This document shows positions 60,095-64,000 of a stretch of 64,000 nt of DNA, piece by piece. Position 1 is the stretch's first letter, and each line of letters starts with the position of its first letter. The DNA comes from an uncultured Lachnospiraceae bacterium (lineage in GTDB: Bacteria; Bacillota; Clostridia; Lachnospirales; Lachnospiraceae), in assembly GCA_949502235.1 (NCBI GenBank), contig CATBDC010000005.1, positions 81,246 through 145,245 on the forward strand, given 5' to 3'. The notes beneath the pieces are model-generated. The model saw only the letters and a list, made by a program, of their open reading frames with translations. It ran no database searches and was not told the DNA's origin. The translations under genes and the position numbers were made by a program.

Positions 60095-63000
60095 ATGAAA
60101 ATGAGAAGAAAAATGGGCAGAAGAATTACTGCTCTGTTTCTGGTCCTGCTGCTGGGTATGAATTCGCTTACGGCATTTGCCAGTGAGACGGATACAGCCG
60201 CGGTTCAGGCCGGGGAGACGCAAACGTCAGAGACGGCGCTTACGGAAGAACCAGAGGCCAATGAACCGACAGCGGAAGCCGCGGAGACGGAGCCTGTCAT
60301 AGAACAGGAAGCATCTGCGGCCATAGAAACAGTGGAACAGCCCGAAGATGTTACTTGGACTGAAACTTCCGGGGAAACAGTAAACGCGCCGGATACTAGC
60401 GTGCCGGAAAGCGAGGGAAGCGCAGAGGAAGGCAAACTCCCGGCTGAGGTTGCAGAAGAAGGTTTACAGTCTGAGGAAATGCCGAAGGCATTAAAGGCCA
60501 ATAGAGCTTCGATAGGATATATTACAATTAATGTAGAGGTTCTTGACCAAAGTAATTATAATACGTATAGCTTAGGGACCGTTCAGGTTTCCTGTGGTGA
60601 TCCACAGTTAATACAAAGTGTAGATTATCAGATTCCACAGTTGAGCCATTTTGTTAGTTCCAGTCAATTTGGAAAAGTTACAAAGGTTGTGGGCAATTGG
60701 TATTTTCCTACAGGAGATAATATGCCGGGTGCAAACATCCAATGGTCCACGAATGCCGGCACGAAAAGGATGACTTACTGGGTTGACTGGTATATGCCAG
60801 GAAGTGGTTCTGGCGACAAACCGAATACTGGCGATGGAAACGAGACGGTTGGAAGCGGCAATGGAGCCCCATGGACGAAAACGATCATTTACCATTCCAA
60901 TTATCCAAACAATACGGATTATACCTATAGCGTTACTTATACGATAAGACCTTATGGACAAGTAACTTATATAACCGGTAGTCTAAAAACATTTTCAGCA
61001 ACAGGTTTTAGCGTACCAGACGGGTATAAGTTAAAGAATCCTGTATGGAATACTGCGAAGAATGGCAGCGGCACATCTTATGCATCGGGAGGAACCTATG
61101 GCTTTGATAAATCAGATCGAAATGATCTCCATTTACATGCCCAGTATGAGCCGGATGGAGGCCAGGTAGTAGAAAATGTAACATTGACCTACAAAGATGG
61201 CTCTGACATCATTGCAACAAAGACATATCGAAAGGGCGATGATGTAACTGTTATTAATCAAAAGAAAGATCAATACACATTCCTGGGCTGGTCAGAGACG
61301 GAAAACGGAACGGTGAAATATGAGGCTGGAGATACATTTGTAATTAACAAAGACACGACTCTCTATGCAGTATGGAAATCTAATACGCCTATTGATGACG
61401 GTAAGGGCATTACCATTACGAAGGACCGTGTATCAATCAATGGCGACTCGGCAAAAAAGATTGCTTTAAAAGGCGATAGAATCGTTTGGAAGATTAAGGT
61501 TACAAATGAGTCGAATGTGGAAAAGACCGTTACGCTAACGGAAATTGAGGGAGTTACGCTTAGCAAGGATAGGGTTGTTCTTGTAGCGAGAACATCCGAG
61601 ACCGTTACAGCGGAATATACGGTAACTGGTTCGGAAGAAAATCGTTTTTATAACACGGTGAGCGCAGTAACTGGCCAGGGCGAGAAGGCCAGCGGCGTGG
61701 ACTCCGGTACCAATATCGGCGTTACAGTAACCTGGGTAAACGGTGTTACCGGCGATACTATAAAGCAGGAAGTCATTAAAAAGGGCGGAGCTTATGAGAA
61801 TCTGTATCCAGACGATCCGGCTATGGAAGATTATACTTTTAGTAAGTGGAGCGGCCCGGTAACAGACGCAGACGGAAATATCACGATTACGGCGCTGTTT
61901 GATAAGAACCCGGAAGGGGATAACGGCAATGGCATATCTGTTACAAAACGTACAATTCAGGCTGTTGGCAACGCTGCTAACGGACCGAAGTCCGTGAATG
62001 TAGGGGATACCATTTACTGGTTTATCACGGTAAAGAATCTCTCCAATGTTGAGAAAACAGTTACCCTGACTGATTATCTTCCGAATACAGCATTTGTAAA
62101 ATATAATGGAAGTGCAGAGAGCGATACATTTACCCTTAGACCAGGATTCTCAAAATATGTATATGCTACGCATGTTGTAACAGAAGAGGACTATGAGAAT
62201 GCAAAAGACGGCCTGCTGTTTAACACTGTTAAGGCTTCCACCGGGGAACCAGGGGATAAGGAGAATCCAGAGGCCACGGATGGCGGTACGGAGATCCGTA
62301 AGCCGGAAGAAGATACCTACACGGTTATTTACAAAGACAGCGCAGAGTATGGCGGGACAGTATTTGCCAAGCATACAGGCCTGAAGGCTGGCGATCCTAC
62401 GCCCAAGGTAGAGAATGACGACATGACGAAGTGGTTTGAAGGTAAGGATAAAGACTTCAAGATGTGGTCGCCTACATGGCAGCCTACAGTTGGCGGGACA
62501 GAGAAAACCATCATTTATACCGCAGTGTATAAAGATGGAAGACATCAGTATCCGCTTACCATTTATTACAGATGGGCAATCAAGGGACAGCTGGTGCATA
62601 TGCATAACTATAATGCCGCGTCCACGTACCATCATCCGGTTGACCTTTACAGGGGAGAAACCTATGATGTAACATCGCCGCAGGCAGACCCGTCAGTTCC
62701 TTTTGAGTATACAATTGACCGTCCAAGGATAGCAGGTATGATGGGGTATGCATCGGAAGATGTAACACATTGGGTTACTTATACTCCAGTCGTTAAGGTT
62801 AACCATGTTTACCGGGAGAACGGAAAGGTTGTAGCTGAAGTCCTGGATACAACTACGGTAGAGGTTCCCTTTGGCGGAACGATCACGGTGGATGGGTATG
62901 GAATTACCACAAAGCCATCTTACGGCGGAAAGTATTATAGTTATACTTCAGCAGATACGGTTACGCTTCCAAGTGACCCAAGTCAGCTGAAAGAACAGCC

Positions 63001-63163
63001 GGTACTCAATCTGTACTATGACAAAGCGAATAACATAACCATCCATTACAAATGGGCTGGCACAGATGTGACAGCCGTAGCAGACAAGGTCCTGTCAGTT
63101 CAATCAGGTAAATTTTATATGGTTCAGTCTCCCGCCGGCCGGTATAAATACGGCGCCGTTTAG
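60095..63163 (+). CDS. large secreted surface protein, frameshifted near 63140
   Basis: Read from ATG 60095 (9 bp after AAAGG; 60086 is too close). Signal peptide 'ITALFLVLLLGMNSLTAFA', a Glu/Thr/Ala-rich stretch (about 30-140), then a beta-rich body with an InlB-type repeat ('YTFLGWSETENGTVKYEAGDTF', about 405) and two DUF11-like domains ('GDRIVWKIKVTNESNVEKTVTLT', 'GDTIYWFITVKNLSNVEKTVTLT'). It stops at 63163 after 'SPAGRYKYGAV', but the same protein clearly continues one frame on. Controlled by three c-di-GMP-I-type aptamers upstream. Probably an adhesin. Confidence 0.88.
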   Translation: MKMRRKMGRRITALFLVLLLGMNSLTAFASETDTAAVQAGETQTSETALTEEPEANEPTAEAAETEPVIEQEASAAIETVEQPEDVTWTETSGETVNAPDTSVPESEGSAEEGKLPAEVAEEGLQSEEMPKALKANRASIGYITINVEVLDQSNYNTYSLGTVQVSCGDPQLIQSVDYQIPQLSHFVSSSQFGKVTKVVGNWYFPTGDNMPGANIQWSTNAGTKRMTYWVDWYMPGSGSGDKPNTGDGNETVGSGNGAPWTKTIIYHSNYPNNTDYTYSVTYTIRPYGQVTYITGSLKTFSATGFSVPDGYKLKNPVWNTAKNGSGTSYASGGTYGFDKSDRNDLHLHAQYEPDGGQVVENVTLTYKDGSDIIATKTYRKGDDVTVINQKKDQYTFLGWSETENGTVKYEAGDTFVINKDTTLYAVWKSNTPIDDGKGITITKDRVSINGDSAKKIALKGDRIVWKIKVTNESNVEKTVTLTEIEGVTLSKDRVVLVARTSETVTAEYTVTGSEENRFYNTVSAVTGQGEKASGVDSGTNIGVTVTWVNGVTGDTIKQEVIKKGGAYENLYPDDPAMEDYTFSKWSGPVTDADGNITITALFDKNPEGDNGNGISVTKRTIQAVGNAANGPKSVNVGDTIYWFITVKNLSNVEKTVTLTDYLPNTAFVKYNGSAESDTFTLRPGFSKYVYATHVVTEEDYENAKDGLLFNTVKASTGEPGDKENPEATDGGTEIRKPEEDTYTVIYKDSAEYGGTVFAKHTGLKAGDPTPKVENDDMTKWFEGKDKDFKMWSPTWQPTVGGTEKTIIYTAVYKDGRHQYPLTIYYRWAIKGQLVHMHNYNAASTYHHPVDLYRGETYDVTSPQADPSVPFEYTIDRPRIAGMMGYASEDVTHWVTYTPVVKVNHVYRENGKVVAEVLDTTTVEVPFGGTITVDGYGITTKPSYGGKYYSYTSADTVTLPSDPSQLKEQPVLNLYYDKANNITIHYKWAGTDVTAVADKVLSVQSGKFYMVQSPAGRYKYGAV

Positions 63164-64000
63164 CAATATAATTACTGACGGAACAAAAATGACCATAACA
63201 GGAATTATGGGAACGAAGGATATAGAAGAGACCGTTTACTATTCGCCGCAGTACCAGATGAAGTATGTCCTTCAGGAAAACGGAGAAACTAAATATGCCG
63301 GTTACTATCAGGGAGCATGGCCGGGCGCTTTTGGAATGTCCTATACGCTTGAAAATTATATAGGAACACCATTCAATCCTACAGACGCTTATTGGGGCCA
63401 ATACCTTTGCACAAAGGTAGAAAACGCAGTATTTCCGGCAAATCCGGCAGATCTTAAAGCAACGCCTGCAATTACGCTGTATTTTAACAAAACGATTCCT
63501 ACCACACTGACTGTCAAAAAGACAGCGGATAAGACTGAGGTAGAAGCGGGAGATACCGTAGAGTATACGATTACTGTGACAAATACAGGATCGGTTGCAG
63601 CTAAGGATGTGAAGGTAACGGATATTCTGGATAGCAATCTGGAATTTGTCAGCGCATCAGCTGTAAAGAATGGAAATGACTATACTATTGGGGATATTCC
63701 GGCAAGCCAGTCACGTATTGTAACAATTACGGCGAAGGTGAAAGAAACTACGGCAGCTGGAACCGAGATTGCCAATACGGCAACGGCAAGCTATACCAAT
63801 AAGCCGGAGGATACACCGGATCCGTCAGGAGAAGTGAAAATCACGGTTGTGGAGAAGGATAATGAAGAAGTAACCATCACGCTTAGATATGTATATGTAG
63901 ATGAGGAAGGTAACGAAACAGAGCTTCAGGATTCAGTAGAGATCCCGGTAACAAAGGGAGAAGGATATGATGTAAGTGAACAGATTCCGGAAACCCTTAT
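63141..64000 (+). pseudogene. continuation of the surface protein in the +1 frame, open to window end
   Basis: From GGT at 63141 the frame reads 'GINTAPFSNIITDGTKM', later a DUF11 domain ('LTVKKTADKTEVEAGDTVEYTITVTNTGSVAAKDV', about 63500) and 'EEVTITLRYVYVDEEGNE'. It has no start or ribosome site, so it belongs to the gene at 60095. One extra base in the CCGCCGGCCGG stretch (63131-63142) would explain the shift. The C-terminal anchor is outside the window. Confidence 0.8.

Overview
The window looks like the chromosome of a gut Lachnospiraceae-type Firmicute, in the broad Dorea / Mediterraneibacter / Blautia / Clostridium scindens range. The basis is strong AGGAGG ribosome binding sites, the secG-rnr-smpB cluster, Fe-S aldo/keto reductases, an old-yellow-enzyme/SDR operon, dispersed palindromes and a Tn916-type conjugative element. 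The genus is inference from gene content.

Layout. 0-7.6 kb holds housekeeping and transport genes: the end of an MFS transporter, a TRIC-like channel, a Fic protein, glutamate racemase, an AIM24 protein, a ClC antiporter, an MBL hydrolase and a MATE pump. 7.7-11.9 kb is a reductive operon (Dabb protein, flavin ene-reductase, SDR, small protein) with a TetR gene and two TetR-like operators. The reductase has apparently lost the segment that carries the Fe-S cysteines and the first nucleotide-binding motif. 12-16.3 kb is secG-rnr-smpB, two small proteins and hsp20.

16.4-41.9 kb is an integrated Tn916-family element of about 25.5 kb, bounded by 14-bp direct repeats. Its left att core overlaps a CIRCE-like operator in front of hsp20. 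It encodes Int, Xis, regulators, a full transfer set (orf13 to orf23 equivalents, MobT relaxase, TcpA), two ArdA antirestriction proteins and an oriT-like site. Where Tn916 has tet(M) it carries a two-component system with a lipoprotein. It also has a two-gene AAA+ ATPase cassette between 91-bp direct repeats, an AT-rich unknown gene with its own promoter, and a large VaFE-type surface adhesin behind attenuator-like hairpins.

42-50.6 kb has a MerR regulator with two ferredoxin-type aldo/keto reductases, a group IIC-like intron inserted beside a palindrome, a phosphatidylethanolamine operon (PAP2, flippase-like, PssA, Psd) and tmRNA on the minus strand. 50.7-55.7 kb is a minus-strand accessory block: two Sel1-repeat proteins, one ending in a degenerate receiver domain, and an AAA/PD-(D/E)XK protein. 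55.9-64 kb has a purine permease, gene remnants, a truncated Rpn-family protein and an unknown small protein. It ends with three tandem c-di-GMP-I-type riboswitch aptamers in front of a large secreted surface protein that is frameshifted and runs off the window.

The strongest leads are the triple riboswitch, the repeat-flanked AAA+ cassette in the element, the Fe-S-less ene-reductase, the intron/palindrome association and the PH-Sel1-pseudoreceiver protein.
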